Source: Thelonectria olida
Taxonomy: Eukaryota; Ascomycota; Sordariomycetes; Hypocreales; Nectriaceae
Reading direction: 5' to 3'
Length of the DNA: 64,000 bases
Assembly (NCBI GenBank): GCA_020736575.1
Contig: JAGPYM010000001.1
Location: 2,728,001-2,792,000 of the forward strand
Shown here piece by piece: positions 21,326-34,213 of the stretch (position 1 is the stretch's first letter; each line of letters starts with the position of its first letter). Both the position numbers and the translations under genes were made by a program. The notes beneath the pieces were generated by a model. The model had not been told where the DNA came from. It was given only the letters and a program-made list of their open reading frames with translations, and did no database searches.

Positions 21326-22129
21326 TTAATGCTGGCGGTACTTTTGGACCACAAACTCAGCCGCCTCCTTGCCCCAGACCGCGACATAGCTCAAGTGAAC
21401 CTCGAGACTCGTGCTCCCGGCTTCACAGAACATGTCTCCAGCATCGCAAATCGACATGATCTTGCTGGCAAAGCAGTCGCATCCACCGGGGTTCAGTCGC
21501 GGGAAGATTCCGCTGCCGTGGCTGGTTCCCACGTTGAAGGTCTGGTTCGCGGTGAAGCTGGGGTCTCCCATCAACACAACGGCGGCAACTATCGAATTAA
21601 CGTTAGCCATGTCTCGCCTATACGAGCAGTAATAGAAGAAGAAGGGGGTTGGCTTACTATTTTTGGCAAAGTTCCGGCTTAGGGGCTTGGTCTCGGGGAA
21701 TCCCTTCTCGCTCGCGCCGCAGAGAATGTCCGAAGTTACGTGCGCGCCCTATAATTACTTGTTAGTATGAAGTCAAAGCTAGGACAGGGTTTGCAAACTT
21801 ACCTGCGAATATCCCATAAGCACCATCTTGGTCTTGGGGCATTTATTCGCAAACGCGGTGATGAGCTTGGTCATATTTGCAATGCCGGCGGTTTCAGATA
21901 TGATATACGGGTCGAGAAGAGCGGGATAGTCAACAGACTCCATGTCGGAGCCTGGGATGAGCTTGATGACACGCTCAGCGACGGTACCAATCAAACCGGG
22001 GCCGGGAGCAGCTTCGCTCTCACGGGCCACGATGATGTGGACGCCTTTTCCACACTTGGGAGCAGAGGTAGCAGCCCCTGCGGCCGAAGCCACAAAAAGA
22101 GCGACGAGGAAGGTAACGAACCGCATCAT
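21326..22129 (-). CDS. Secreted cutinase-family esterase (CE5)
   Basis: Exons (minus strand): 22129-21803, 21748-21658 and 21588-21326, giving 226 aa. An N-terminal signal peptide (FVTFLVALFVASAAGA) precedes the mature start near TSAPKCGKG. The nucleophile elbow GYSQG (Ser108) spans the first exon junction. The catalytic Asp lies in ICDAGDMFC and the His in LEVHLSY. Several cysteines (PKCGKG, NKCPKT, GGCDCF) fit family disulfides. CE5 enzymes hydrolyse cutin and other short-chain esters or acetylated xylan outside the cell; the substrate cannot be decided here. Both introns are short (54 and 69 nt). ATG 22129 is chosen; ATG 22126 is adjacent. The frame is also open upstream. Confidence 0.93.
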
Positions 22130-22886
22130 ATCTAGAGGATATCCAAGAATCATGTCCAAGGTACAAATCGGCACAAGCGCAGTGGTATGAATGAGCCCAC
22201 AAAGTTGGGAGAGTGCTCTTATATACACAGCTCTCAACAACTAAACGTCTTAGAAGGGTAATCCAAGCTCGGTGAGGCTTGAATTATAGCTCGGAAGGGG
22301 CGCTGATATCCCGGGAGCTCAGATGACAAGGGCGCAGTAGCGCGAGGCCCAAGAATGCGGGTTGGCTGCGAGTTACTGTATGTGGCCGATACCACCTTGC
22401 GTTGGCTTGTTGGATATTGGGTCACTTGCAGTAGCAAGCAAATAGTTGAGCGAAATGTCTCAAACTTTGGAAGTGGTAAAGCTTGCGAAGATGCAGAATG
22501 CCGGCAGTTGCTTTGTGAGTGTTGGTAGTGGTGAATATGAATTGTGATAAGCATGGTATGAGTGTTGCTCTTCTTCGTCCGGAGCCATGTCGTTATATAG
22601 ACGGACTGAACAGAAGCCTGCCATTGTTCCGACTTTTGGGTTCATATCTTTAGGGGATCTATAAATCAGGAGAACAGTTTTCTCACGAGTGTAAGTCCCT
22701 AACAGCAGAATAGTCCACCCTGTTCGGGGGTTCGCGATATCGTGGTCGGTGAGGGAGGGAGGGAGTGAGTTGTGAGCTGAGCCGAGAGCGGGAATAATAT
22801 ATGCATGCATGGAAGCCCCCAAACACCGCCACCAACATTCAGCTCTGTCAACCCATGTACCTAGACGGATGAAACTGGGATGAACT

Positions 22887-22921
22887 GATGGGATGGATGG
22901 ATGGATGGGATAAAAAAAAAA
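22887..22921. repeat. GGAT microsatellite plus poly-A
   Basis: About five GGAT units directly followed by a run of about ten A. Confidence 0.8.
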
Positions 22922-23879
22922 CCGAATCGAAGCGAGAAAATAGGCCGCTCAGCCAGCTTATAAGCCGCCTTGCTCTCAACGACTTGTTTGTCCATCTACC
23001 CTAGCCATTCAACATCAATGGAATTATTATTCATCATCCACCGAAGGCGCTACAACATGCACCATGCCGTCCCGGTGCCGTGCCGTCCCGCGGCCATTTT
23101 AGAGCGAAAGTATCCTGAGGCTGCCTCCGCACCCGTTTAGATATCCCCCCGCAACAACTGCGTCAAAGAGTAAAAGAGAGCAATCATGGCTACCAACAGA
23201 GCGGATCGCCCTGTACCATCGGCAAGCATAAGGCCTACCCCAGCAAGACGGGCCGCAGGAGTCCTAGTCCTCCTCCTAGACCACGTCAGGTCGCTGGAGT
23301 GAAGCGCAAGCTCGAAGACTGCGAATCCATGTGCGTGGCTGCGAGATTGGTAGACAGGCAACTAAATGGAGCCATGGATTGACTCCGTGATGAAATCCGG
23401 ATGATGAACGTATGGACAGAACTAAGCAAAAATACTTGATTAATACGTTGGATGAAATCAGACGTTCATATCTTGCCCGCCAACTCCCCTCCTATGAATG
23501 TTGTAAGTCTTGCCTCGCCCTTTATATGATCCTGCCATCGTCCCATCCTCTTGAGAAAGGCGCAAGAACAACTCACACCTCAGAGCCCCCGAACGAAAAG
23601 AGAGGGTTACTTCGGCTCTTGAATAAATAATACTGAACAGTAGAAACAAAACAGAAGAACAAAAAGAGCTCCAAAATATCCCCTCAGACGAAGGGGGCCC
23701 CAAGTGCAATGACCGGTACTCCATGCGCCCTAATGTAAACCCCCTCAAACACCCGCTGACGGATCATGCTCAACCAAAACTATCGCCATGAGGTCGTCTC
23801 ACGTCTTCAGTTGACATCGTCCATCGGGAATTGAAGTCCTGTTGATTGACGACTCAGCATTGATACTTTTGGCCTCAAG

Positions 23880-23940
23880 GTCCCGTCAACAGCCTCGTTC
23901 CTAGTCCCGTCAACGTCCCCGTTCCTAGTCCCATCAATAG
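23880..23940. repeat. 24-bp minisatellite, about 2.5 copies
   Basis: Unit GTCCCGTCAACAGCCTCGTT plus CCTA, repeated at 23904 with few changes and partially at 23928. It lies only ~65 bp downstream of the kinase stop codon, so it is probably transcribed in its 3' UTR. Confidence 0.8.
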
Positions 23941-24004
23941 TGCCTGGCTCAACGACAGTTGCTTTCCTCGTCGACTCCGCGCCAGGCTCGACACCACCGG
24001 GCTC

Positions 24005-26237
24005 CTATACCCCCATGATGGGAAACTTCTTGTTGCGCTTGCCAAGCAAAGTGGCGTTGTCCAGGTTCAGCTCAAAGGCGCCTCGCGCGCGGTTCCGGTC
24101 CCTTACTTGCTGCCTAGCTGCTGCGGTGACGACGGCAGAGTGCTGCCCGTATCCCCTTTCTGTCCTTTCACGTTCACGACCCCGTGTCTCGCCTTCATTA
24201 TCGCGAATGTTGGCCTTTCGCATGCTCTGCTCCAGTGCCTTAGTAGCAGCAGCGGCGGGCTTCGGTGCAACTTCGGGTTCCTGGCCATCAATCTGCATGA
24301 CATCCTCATCGGCCTCGTTAAGGCCTGAGAGGAGTCTGGCAGGGCCACCCTTGGCACCAACCTGCGCCCGTCTCTTACCCTCCTCCTCTTGACGATGGAC
24401 GGCGTAACTAACATCGAAGACCTCACGCAGGTTGACAGCGCCGGGAGATCGGAAATCGTACCGCTTGCCGGATTCTTCAAACCTGCTAGCATCGAAGGCT
24501 CTAAGCATCTCGGGTTTCTTCTCATCACGGGGTGTAGGTCCGTTGCCTCGGATCCAGGGGTGGGCTAGGAACTCGGTAATCGTGTATCGCTTCTCAGGGT
24601 CGACTGTCAAGAGGTGGCTGATGAGGTCCCGAGCCGACGTGGAAATGTCATCCCACCAAGGGGACAAAAAGGTGTACTGGCCTTTGGCGACCTTCTCGGT
24701 GAGCACCTCGATGCTCTCGTCATAGAAGGGAGGGAAACCGCAGAGTAGGGTGTAGAGAACGCAACCCATCGCCCACATGTCCACGGACTTGGAGTACCGC
24801 TCATCCTTGACAATTTCGGGAGCCGTATACCCGACGGTGCCACAAGGAGTCATGGTCTGGTTGTCCCACACAATCTTGGAGAGACCAAAGTCGGCAATCT
24901 TAATCTGACCGATACCGCCGGCACCAACACCGGGGACAAACTCGCCCTCGTCAACCTTGTCTTCATCTCCAGGCTGCACGGGCTTTCGGTGTTTGGAAGG
25001 TATGAAAGGAATGGGATTATACAAGATATTCTCAGGCTTGATGTCACTGGGCATAGGGTCAGCGTTTGGCCATGATTATGCAGTGGCGCAATGACGTCAG
25101 GAGGGGCATCCCCAACGCCGGGGTCTGCGCAGCCTTGCAGACTTGCAGTATCACAGCGTGACATAAACGACTCACCGATGGACTACTCCCATCTCCTCAT
25201 GCAAATACTCGAGAGCCTTGGCCACCTGGACGATGACGTGTCGTGAGAGCTCCTCGCTGAAGTACGTCAAGCGGACAATCTGGTGGAAGAGCTCGCCACC
25301 AGGGGCCAACTCGAGAACGATGTAGTAGTACTGTCGGGACTCGGAGAAGTCGACAAGCTTGACGATGTTGGGGTGATCCAACTGACGCATAATCTGGACC
25401 TCCTTCAAGATGTTTGATCGCTATTGCTAGTCAGTATAGTTGCATCGCCGGCCGCCATCTTGAATGCCATCTAGGAACTCGACTAGAGATCTGAGGGCGA
25501 CCACAAACACCCGCAATGAAACACAAGACCGAATAGAAATATTTTCGCACCTCAGCGGCCTTGGGGACCTTCTTAAAGTCTGGATGTAAATGCTTGTCTC
25601 CCTACGAAGGGGTAACCCCGTGTTGGTAAATGGAAAATGGAGAAAGAAGAAAGCCCGCGAAAAAAAAAGGAATGAAAAGCAACAGAAAGAGAAGGGCAAC
25701 GCAGATAACTCAACGGCCCCGGGCAGACGCTCACCTGCATACTGTTCATCTCATACTTGCGGACGACTTTGATGGCGACTTCGCCCTTATCACCAATGGT
25801 ATCTCGGGCACGGTACACGTTGCTGAAGGCGCCATCGCCCATCTTGTCGATGAGCTCCCATCGCTCGAGGCCAGGATACTTGGGGAGCTTGCCCTTGCTG
25901 GCATTTTCCTCGGCGACAATCTTGGCGAGGTTGTGGTCTTCAACGCGCTTGGTCTTGGAAGACTTGTGGGCTTCGGCGGGAGGTTCCACATAGGCCACAG
26001 GTTCCGGAGCGTGGGCAGGTTGGACGGGGGGCTGGGACTGGGGAACGGGGTCGGATTTGCGTTCCTCGGGGAGGTTTGCGGCGCGGGCTTGCTTGCCTGC
26101 AAACGCGTGTTAGGCACAAGATGATTTCAAAGCAAGGGTTTTGAGAAAGGGAAAGGGGGGAGAGGTAGGAGAGAAGGGCTGTTGGAGAAGTGCATACCGT
26201 GACGGATGAAGTTCTTCAGTTGCTGAATTGTCGACAT
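24005..26237 (-). CDS. srk1: Rck2/Srk1-type calcium/calmodulin-dependent-like protein kinase
   Basis: Five exons (minus strand): 26237-26198, 26096-25735, 25601-25551, 25420-25176 and 25046-24005, giving 579 aa. Two introns (~130 nt) flank a 51-nt microexon. The kinase has a glycine loop (MGDGAFSNVY), catalytic K123 in VAIK, HRD at 232-234, DFG at 285-287 and the activation segment GTVGYTAPE. A ~40-residue acidic/Pro insert between HRD and DFG, and an arginine-rich C-terminus, are typical of fungal Rck2/Srk1 kinases. These are phosphorylated by the Hog1/Sty1 MAPK and control translation and cell-cycle delay under stress. The family call rests on these features; the upstream MAPK link is inferred from orthologs. 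Confidence 0.93.
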
Positions 26238-29119
26238 GGCTGGTGATGGTGTCGCTTGGGCGCGACGGGCCAGCTGTGGAAAAAAAAGAGGCAGTGCTCT
26301 GCCGCGACGATTAATGGGATGAAAGAAGGCTGTCGGTCCTGTGTAATCGGCGAGTTATTGGCGTACGGTATCGCTCGTAAAGGTGTGGAAATATCGCAAG
26401 AAGTTGTCGTTGTTGTCGTTGTTTTTGTCGTCTTCGTGTGTATTTGTAAAGCGAGACCAGCAGGAAACACAGCGTCCGATGATGTCGTTAGAAGGGAAGA
26501 GAGAGCTTTACAGGGCTGGCAGGCAATCGCACAGAGGTGGGAGATGGCGGCGGCGGCGGCGGACGTGCGGGGTTTAACGAGTCGATGGGAGAGAGCTGGA
26601 GAAGGTTCGTGCACGCTGACTCGGTTGTGCGACAGACGGTTCCAGGTGGGATCGAAGTTTGGGTCGGATATGCCGGAGAGGGAAGAGAGACGTGGGGAGT
26701 TGTTTAAGAGGAAGAGAAATGGCGAACAAAGCACAGAATGAAGCTGGAGGAGGGACGAGTTTGCAAGGCGGGATCGCAAGAGAGCAAGTTGCAGGATGCA
26801 AGTTCCAGAGACAGACAAGGGACCTGGGCCTTGACAAGGAGACAGGGGAGCCAGTGGGCAGGTTGAGATGGGACAGTGGACGGTCTCAGCGGGTGGAACA
26901 GGTGGCAGGCCCTGGAAACAGGTCCGGTCCAGTGTTGGGGGTTAGGCCCAGTTGGTGCGCCCCAGTGGGGATGGCAGATTGATGAGGTGAGGTCACTGCT
27001 GGAGATCTGAGCCAGTGGAGAGCAAAGCAGCCAGTTCGAGGAGCAATGGATGACGGCTTGTGCTTCTCTGGGCTGATGCAAAAAGCTGGGATTTGGGACG
27101 AGGAGCTGGGCTGCCGAGAGAAGGTGGAGTGGTCTAAGGCAAGCCACTGTCAACTTTTTTGCAGCCTAACACGCCGTGATGACCGATACTTGTTTGACTG
27201 AGAGGGAGGCAGCCGAGGAGGAGGAATATTTAATGATGAGGATGTTACAAATCAAACAATAGAAGCTGTGCCAACATGTACGAACAACGGATGTTGATGT
27301 GGACGTCCGCTTTAGGGTTAGACTTCCATCACCATCACGGATGTGAAGGGGACGACAGGAGCAAGAGCACCCGCGTTTACGGCGGTTAGAATGAGGCAAA
27401 AGATTGGGTAAGCAACAAGACGGGAAACAAGTTTGGCGAGACCAGGTCCGTTTTCAACCAGCCTTCGTCCTCGTGGCTCGGTGCAGGTGGTTGATGCATG
27501 TGTGTGTGTGTGTGTTTATTCTTGGGGCCAGCAAGGATGCGAATCAAGAAACTTGGCTTCTGGTTGAGAGCGTGTGCCCCTTTTGGACGAAGCAACAAGA
27601 AATTGTTCTGAAATGCAACGAAAAAAATCCCCCAAAAAATCAATTGAGAATCTATCAAAATACCAACAGGTGCCGCCATGCTCGCCGAGCAAGCGATGGG
27701 GAACTAGTTAGCTCATGGCGTCAGGGCCGGCAGTCTCCAGTTTCCATACAAACGATGAGCATCCCACAACGGGAGTGACTGAAGCTAGAGGCAGGCCGCC
27801 TTTTCCCCTCGATTTGACGGACAGCCACAACCTTGAACAATACAGCAGTTACATACCGGGCGTCACAGAGAGTGACGCTGCGTTCCATTGGTCTTACCTG
27901 GCGGGAAGAGTGGCATCATCTCTTTCATCATTGTGCCTGGGGGAGGCTGGTCGATCATGTTGCTCAAGGTGGGAGAGCGGTGATCATGACCGTGACCGAG
28001 CATCGTGGATAATTCTCTCTTTGGACTCTGGCGAGCTGAACGCACTGGACAGAGATATTGCGTTGCATGCCCTGCTGTAACAGTAACGACAACACCAGCA
28101 CCAGCAACATTAGCCCTGCATCATTTCCATGATGGGATCATCCATTGCAGAAGAAAAAAACACAGAAAAAATCGACAAGCATGGCTCTTCGCATGGCATC
28201 GTCATCTCACGCCAGAAATAAAACTGGACCCCACCCCGCCCGGAATCCCGTTATGACGCCGCTGATGACGTCATCCAAATGCCCCTCTCGAAGTCTGGAG
28301 GCTCTGGACGAATCTAGCTGAGGGCCGGATGAAAGTCCCCCAGCTCTTCACTGAGTCATGAACTGCCACAGACACTTCGTGACGATGACATCAAAACCAA
28401 AACCAGCTCAGTTACAGCTTGCTTCACAGCGAGAACAATGCACTCGGGCATTTTGATCCTATCAATCCAATCTCATCTCATCGTCGCACCAAGCCAATGT
28501 CACTCGACTAAAAAAACCGGCTTTTTTGGGGTTTCCTCTTGGTGCGCCCCCCAAGGTCTAGAACCTCAGCCTGCATGCCTTGCCTTTGTCTCCCGTGTCT
28601 CGTCTCCCAGCTGGCATGTCACTCTTGCGCCCAAGCATGTGGAAGCATGTGCCTGTCTCCCTGCGTGTGACAAAAATTCTCTTTGTCTGAAACAGGAGCC
28701 CGAAGGGGAATAAAAAAGTTCTTCACCGTCAACTTATTGGGTTTTGGCTGTCAAGACATGTCGACCCTAGACCCCTGAAAGGGTTCCATTTATCCATCTT
28801 TGAGCGAGTGTTGTTCAGGTACACTGCCCAAGATCCAGGGCCCAAGATCACCTCGTTTCTTGACATTCGGCCGAGATTTTTGCCCAACTCTGAACGTGTG
28901 CGTTCGCATCGTGTTGTTCCTATCGAGGCCCATTGACGTCATGTCACGTCGGAAGGACCTTGACTTCTCGAGGACTAACAAACAGATGAGATGGATAAAA
29001 CCAACAGGCCTGAAGCCAAAGATAGTTCATGCACAGACGATGTCATTTGCTAACACACAACTGCAGGTAAATCTTCATCCAAGATCGTAACAAGCCACCA
29101 ACATGCCTTATGCTTCAAG
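26238..29119. other. Long upstream region of the Rck2-like kinase
   Basis: 2.9 kb with no supported gene. The part next to the kinase is rich in GTT/GTC triplets (26400-26440) and purines and may be long 5' leader and promoter. A (TG)n tract lies at about 27499-27515. ORFs on both strands here (for example 26256-26741) look compositional rather than coding. Confidence 0.5.
27499..27515. repeat. (TG)n microsatellite
   Basis: Roughly eight TG dinucleotides in a row. Confidence 0.85.
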
Positions 29120-30839
29120 TTACAACTTGAAATACCGATACGGCACCTCCTGACTCTCTGCGTATGCCCTCAACTGCCGATTCTTCCACCCATAAAACAA
29201 CCTAAGTCCAATTGCAATCACCGCCACCACGAGAAGCAGCGCCGCGTTCGTCCAGTGCCCCGTCGGGTATCCCTTTTCCCTCTCGTCAGTCTTGTAGATC
29301 CACACGCCCGGGATCTGGCCTAGGCCTCCGCCGATGGAAACGTTGATGGCGATGGCCAGACCCGTCGATGCCGTTGAGAAGACGTTGGAGCTGAGCCACC
29401 CGAGCATCGGAGGAATCGCCGCGAACGAGCCCGCCGTTGCCATGATGAGCCCGCCATATCGCGCCGCGTACGCGTCCGCTGGTAGTGCCGCCGACATGAT
29501 GAAGCCAATGGCACCAACCGTCGAGGCCGCGGCAGTGTGAAGGCCTCGAGCGTTGAAGTGATCCGCTGACCAAGCCACGAGGACCTGACACACTATTTCA
29601 TTGTTAATACCAATGGCTACTCGGTGGCCCGAGAGAACTTACCATATGCAATGGCCCACGGGGGAACAGTCATCAACTGCGCCTGGAGATCAAGATAGCC
29701 AAGCCCAACCGTAATCGACGGCGAGAACAAGCTCAAGCTCGCAAACGCCGGGCTGACGGCAAAGTAGATGGCGTAGTGCGCATACAGCCTCCAGTCGGTC
29801 AGCGTCTCCTTGGCCTCCTCCCAGTTCATGGTCGGGTGCGACTCCTTGCTGCCCTCGTAGTACAGCCGCTGGATCGCCATGTCCTTTTCCGCCTCGGTGA
29901 GCCAGCGCGTGCGCTCCGGGTAGTCGGGCAGGAAGAAGAGAACGAGGAAAGCCGCGAGGCATGAGGGGATGCCTTCGATGATGAACAGCCAGCGCCAGCC
30001 CGAGAGGCCGGAGGCCCCGTTCATGTGGCCGATGGCATAGGCGATTGCGCCGCCAAACTAGGGTTCACGTGTAAGTATATCGTAAACCGTCAAGTCGAAG
30101 AGGTTGCGCTTACTGCTCCGGCAAGAGTCGCGGATGCAAGGATGAATGCGACGCTGTCTCTTGGTTAGACACGCGTCCATCTTCACGAGATGGACATGGA
30201 GCCAACTCACCGAACACTGCGCTCGTCGTGCTTATACCAGAACGTAAGGTAGTACACCAAGCCAGGAAACAGGCCAGCCTCGAAGGTGCCGAGCAAGAAC
30301 CGCACCGCCGTCACGCTCCCAAAGCTATTCGTCGCGGCCGTCAGGATGGTCATGCCGCCCCAGCAGAACATCAGAAAGGCGAGCCAGCGACTCGGGCGCA
30401 GCTTCTTGAGCAGGATGTTGCTGGGGACTTCGAAGACGGCGTAGGAGACGAGGAAGACCATGAGGGAGATGACGAACTGGTGGTCCGTCATGTTGGTCTC
30501 GTGCTGCATGTCGTTCTTGGTCGACGAGTTGAGGATCATGGCGTTGCCGATGTTGGTGCGGTCGAGGAAGCACAGGAAGTAGATGGAGGCCGAGAGGGGA
30601 ATGATGCGCATATCCTGCTTCATGAGCAGGCCCTTTTCCAAGGGGCTCATGGACGCATGGAATTCGATAGCCGGTTCCTATAAGCCACGCGAACGTGTTA
30701 GAGAGACGAGTCTTTACAATATAACAACGGCCCGGAAAGGGGTTTTCATTACATCTTTGCCAAAGGTGGAATCGACTTCATCTTCGGCCACGGGAGGGGG
30801 GAATGGGCGCGGAATGCGTTTTGGATGTTTCTCTGACAT
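29120..30839 (-). CDS. MFS transporter, anion:cation symporter (allantoate/nicotinate permease type)
   Basis: Five exons (minus strand): 30839-30753, 30677-30211, 30153-30114, 30057-29643 and 29592-29120, giving 493 aa. The exons restore twelve hydrophobic helices. Signature segments are FLCFLDRTNIGNA in helix 1, the typical ACS/Dal5-Tna1 start, and EVPSNILLKKLRPSRW between helices 2 and 3. RFLLGTFEAGLFPGLVYYL is in helix 4, and GWRWLFIIEGIPS, with PDYPERTRWLTEAEK in the following loop, precedes the central domain. Members import organic anions such as allantoate, nicotinate, pantothenate or vitamin and dipeptide-like compounds at the plasma membrane; the substrate is not predictable here. 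The third exon is only 40 nt. The N-terminus is short and polar, with the start taken at MSEKHPKRI. Confidence 0.94.
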
Positions 30840-32598
30840 GTTCAACTCCCACTCCCGCTCACAGCGTCGACGTCAAGGGACTATTCACAGATCGATTGCG
30901 CGCAGAGGTCGTCGAACGATTTGCGACAGAGATGGGGCCGGGGGGGGGGGGGCACGAGACAATTTGTGGTGGTTGTTGTTGTTGTCGAACGATGTCAGTT
31001 GGGCGCGAGGAGAGGCACGACGGCCCGCCAGGAGAAGGATATGGGTATATCACGGAGGAAGCTGAGGAGCACAAACAATTTTCTCTTATTTTCAAGATGG
31101 AAAAAAAAACCAAGACCAGAATCAGACCGCCGTCTCGGGACGAAGAAATGCGGGGGAATGGGCGGCCTTTTTGACCAAGCTCTCTCGGCAAGGCTCCACT
31201 GCCGATCGGATCACATCAATCAGGACCGTAATGACTCGCAGTGGCGCCATGGAGAAAGGCAGCCCCCCTGCTGTCGCTCGCGAGAGGGAGAGGTTGAAAG
31301 AGGGAAGCCGGGTTAATGCGTTGTGCTGCGCTGTGCTGTGACAAGATGGCGGAGCCTGTGTCGGCGATAAGACAACGACGACGTCGGCCGGTTACAGTGC
31401 CCCAGTGTAGTTAATTAACCTCCAACGGCTTCGTTTGCGCGGGTTGATAACTGCGTTATGTAAGGCATCGTCTCTTCTTCACGGGGCTTGTCCAGACCGT
31501 TGCTTCCGACGCTTCACAGCCACCGGCTAACAACACACACAAAACGGGTCAAAGGAGATTCCGGTTCCCGTGTGTCACCGAAAACAGAGTGAGCACGCGA
31601 CCGCCTTCATCCTATCAACAGGGTATAGAATGAAGACCACGCGTCTCTTGGCAGAAAACGAGGTGGGCTGGCTCTGGGCAGTCCAATTGTGGGAGACGCT
31701 TCGGGCCCGTGGATGGGCACAACGCAACAAGGGGGGAAAGAAAGAAGTGCTGCGCTTTGGCCGCTGGGGGCCCATGATCCGATTGCTGGAGCCAGACCGA
31801 AAACCCAATGTCACGATTTTTTACGTTCTGGCCTCGGGGAACGGATGGTGTGGAGGAGGAGGATATCCCGGTTCCCCTACACCACACAGCCGCGGCATAG
31901 CCGGCCTTCTTTTATTCGTTTAGACAACTACCGAGCGAGAAAGAGGAATTGAGTTCTGCCCACCCCCCTTTACCGCTCCTCGCTTGTGATACCCGAGCAT
32001 TCCGTCCGTCCTTTCTTGCAAGATTTATCGTATTTTTTTTCTCTTTCGAGTTGTCGCGGGGAGTCTCGGCCGATAGTTTTCCGGCCCGGGTGGGTCCCGT
32101 TTTCGGGTGGCTTGAAGCTCCGACGCCGGCGGGTGCGCGGAGCAGCAGCGGGTAGGACCGCTTGCCCGTTTGACAGGGAAAACGAACTGGCATTAAATTA
32201 ATCGGCGCAGAGGCTGAAACCCCATCCATGGAACAAGGTGAATGCCTGGTCTGCGAAGAAACAATTAGGCTGGCTGAACCGGCTTGGTGCTGTAGGTTGA
32301 GGCCTCTGTCGGATGCATATACCTCGTCACGAGGCGACAAGTCACGAGTCAAGAAACATGGCAATCCCTCCCAACTGCCGTGCTGCCGTTACATCACTCG
32401 TGCGATATCGCTGCGATCTTCACGACCGTCACTCTTCTGAGCAATTCCACTATCCGTTTGCGCATAAACCCATTGTCCCATCCTCGCTGGGATGACCGAT
32501 CATGCACAAATCGGGCAACCTGTCTTACAAATGGCAATTGCACCATGTCCAAAGGCTGAATAAGGAAACCCGAGCATCTCTATTACCAGGTTGGCTCG
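30840..32598. other. Intergenic: MFS promoter and DUF1275 3' flank
   Basis: No gene is supported. A run of 13 G lies at 30940-30952 followed by a GTT-rich stretch. Open frames near 31570-31950 lack ATG starts or domain signal. Confidence 0.5.
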
Positions 32599-33499
32599 TC
32601 ATGTACAGTCGTCGTTCGCCTCCTTCTCGGCCGCCCACAAGAACCAAGCCAACACCAAACACAACTTGAGCCCAGCAGCGAGCCACAGAACGCCAGCAAT
32701 GCCAACCGCGTTCTCCGAAAAGACTCCTCCGACAACCGCCCCCAGGAAAAGCAGCAGCGGCGCAGCAACTCTCTGGTTCCTCGTCACGTTCTGCAGCGCA
32801 AACAAGTCCTGGTCCGAGAACAAATCGCAGTAGATGCTCGTGAGGACCACGCTGTTGAGCGCGTTCTGGCGCAGTGCGCGGCTCGCCACGGCCTGTCCGC
32901 AGCTCTGGAAGGCGATGAGGGCGATGGGCACGAGGACGTTCCAGGCCAGCTCGTCCGTGTCGGATCCGGGCGGGTGCGTGGTGATGATGGTTGCCGCCGC
33001 CGCGGTGGAAACGGTCTGGGCTGCGAAGGACGCGCAGAGAACCCAGCGGCGCTTCGGGGAGAAGAGCCGGTGGAAGCGCGCGAAGAAGAAGGAGCCGACG
33101 CAGAAGCAGGTGACGGAGAGAGCTGATTTGAAGAGTCTGGGCGACACTGCGGTACCCGATACCAAGGATGCGAGACCCAGCCCGACGTAGATTGTGTTGC
33201 CTATCGTGTGTGTGAGTGAGCATGGATTCGGATGCATGCATGCAAGCGATACATCAATTACCTGTCTGCATCGAGACAAAGGCCCCCCAGACCTGAATCG
33301 CGGCACTGTCTAACAGCCCAGTCACCATGTAACAGGCGAGCAGAACCGCATCTGACCATGAGCAAGACACGTCGGCTGCCATTCGCTGTCGCCATGTCCA
33401 AGGGCGAGTCGAGGTCGATCGGGAACGTCCTAGCAAAGGCGCCTCCTCATTTACCGCCCCGTTGGCAGTGCCATTGCCGTAACCTCGATGGCTCACCAT
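32599..33499 (-). CDS. DUF1275 (YoaK-family) membrane protein
   Basis: Exons (minus strand) are 33499-33262 and 33200-32599, giving 279 aa; the intron is 61 nt. After a polar N-terminus, hydrophobic segments begin with SDAVLLACYMVTGLLDSA, then GAFVSMQTGNTIYVGLGLA, the DUF1275 hallmark in which TGN follows the first helices. A further segment is SALSVTCFCVGSFFFARF. Around residue 185 VASRALRQNALNSVVLTSIY gives the second conserved motif. Two final helices end at residue ~270. DUF1275 proteins are 6-7-span membrane proteins found in bacteria and fungi with no established biochemical role. Start ATG 33499 is the first in frame. Confidence 0.9.
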
Positions 33500-34213
33500 G
33501 TCGAGCCCTGTCCAATTGATGCGAGTAGCTCTATGTAGCGATTGGTAAGAAGTCGCAAATATCTTGTTGATCGGGGGAAATCTTCGCAGATGGGAATTTA
33601 TGGCCTTGGGTGTGGAGTCTCCAGAAATGACGAATTGAGACCAATTCCCGGGCAAGCAAGTCTCACTCCTGGACAAATATCTCTGAGGTTAGTATGAGAG
33701 CACGAGTTGAGTAGTAAATCCAGGTGAGGCACGTATGATAAGAGAGGTATTCAACTGATGATAAATAGTGTAACCAAGTATTATTTAGTCTTGAAACTCA
33801 TGGAAACTCGTCAACTTCAACTGTTGATGTCATAGCTGCCCCCACTGACCAACCACCGGAGATATTCGTCTCTTAACAACAACAGAAACATGCACACCAA
33901 TCTCAATCAAGACAAGATTGCAGTTGAAGAATTCCATGATATAAAATGCAATATGCTTCCATGACAGGAACGACTCCATCATAACGTGCGTCCATTTTTA
34001 GTCTGCATTTTATTACTCTTACACGCCGACAGTGTCCCAGCCAACTTAATTCGTTTCAGACATCAGATATGACGGGACCTACCAATAAATTCACTATTCA
34101 CAAGAAGATAAAAACGAAGAAGGTAAAAATTCTCAAGTTCCATCCCATCCATCCTTCACCTCACAATTCTTCCCCTTAAGCCACATCGGCTCCCCTCCTG
34201 GAAGCTCAGTCGC
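33500..34213. other. Intergenic, AT-rich
   Basis: Contains the DUF1275 promoter and the 3' flank of the next gene. The 33700-34130 part is AT-rich. No gene is seen. Confidence 0.5.

Larger units (their letters stand above)
22130..24004. other. Intergenic: cutinase promoter and kinase 3' flank
   Basis: No gene is supported. It contains a GGAT microsatellite followed by an A-run (about 22887-22921) and a 24-bp minisatellite at 23880-23940. The short minus ORFs at 22.5-23.7 kb have no domain signal. Confidence 0.5.

Noticed and set aside
22460..22822. 120-codon minus frame upstream of the cutinase
   Set aside because: No domain and no splice structure; composition is like surrounding non-coding DNA.
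26256..26741. 161-codon frame opposite the kinase promoter
   Set aside because: Its content reflects GTT/GTC triplet repeats (a long Val run) and no domain is visible.
31570..31923. 117-codon plus-strand frame upstream of the MFS gene
   Set aside because: It begins with GTG, has no domain signal and sits in a promoter-like region.
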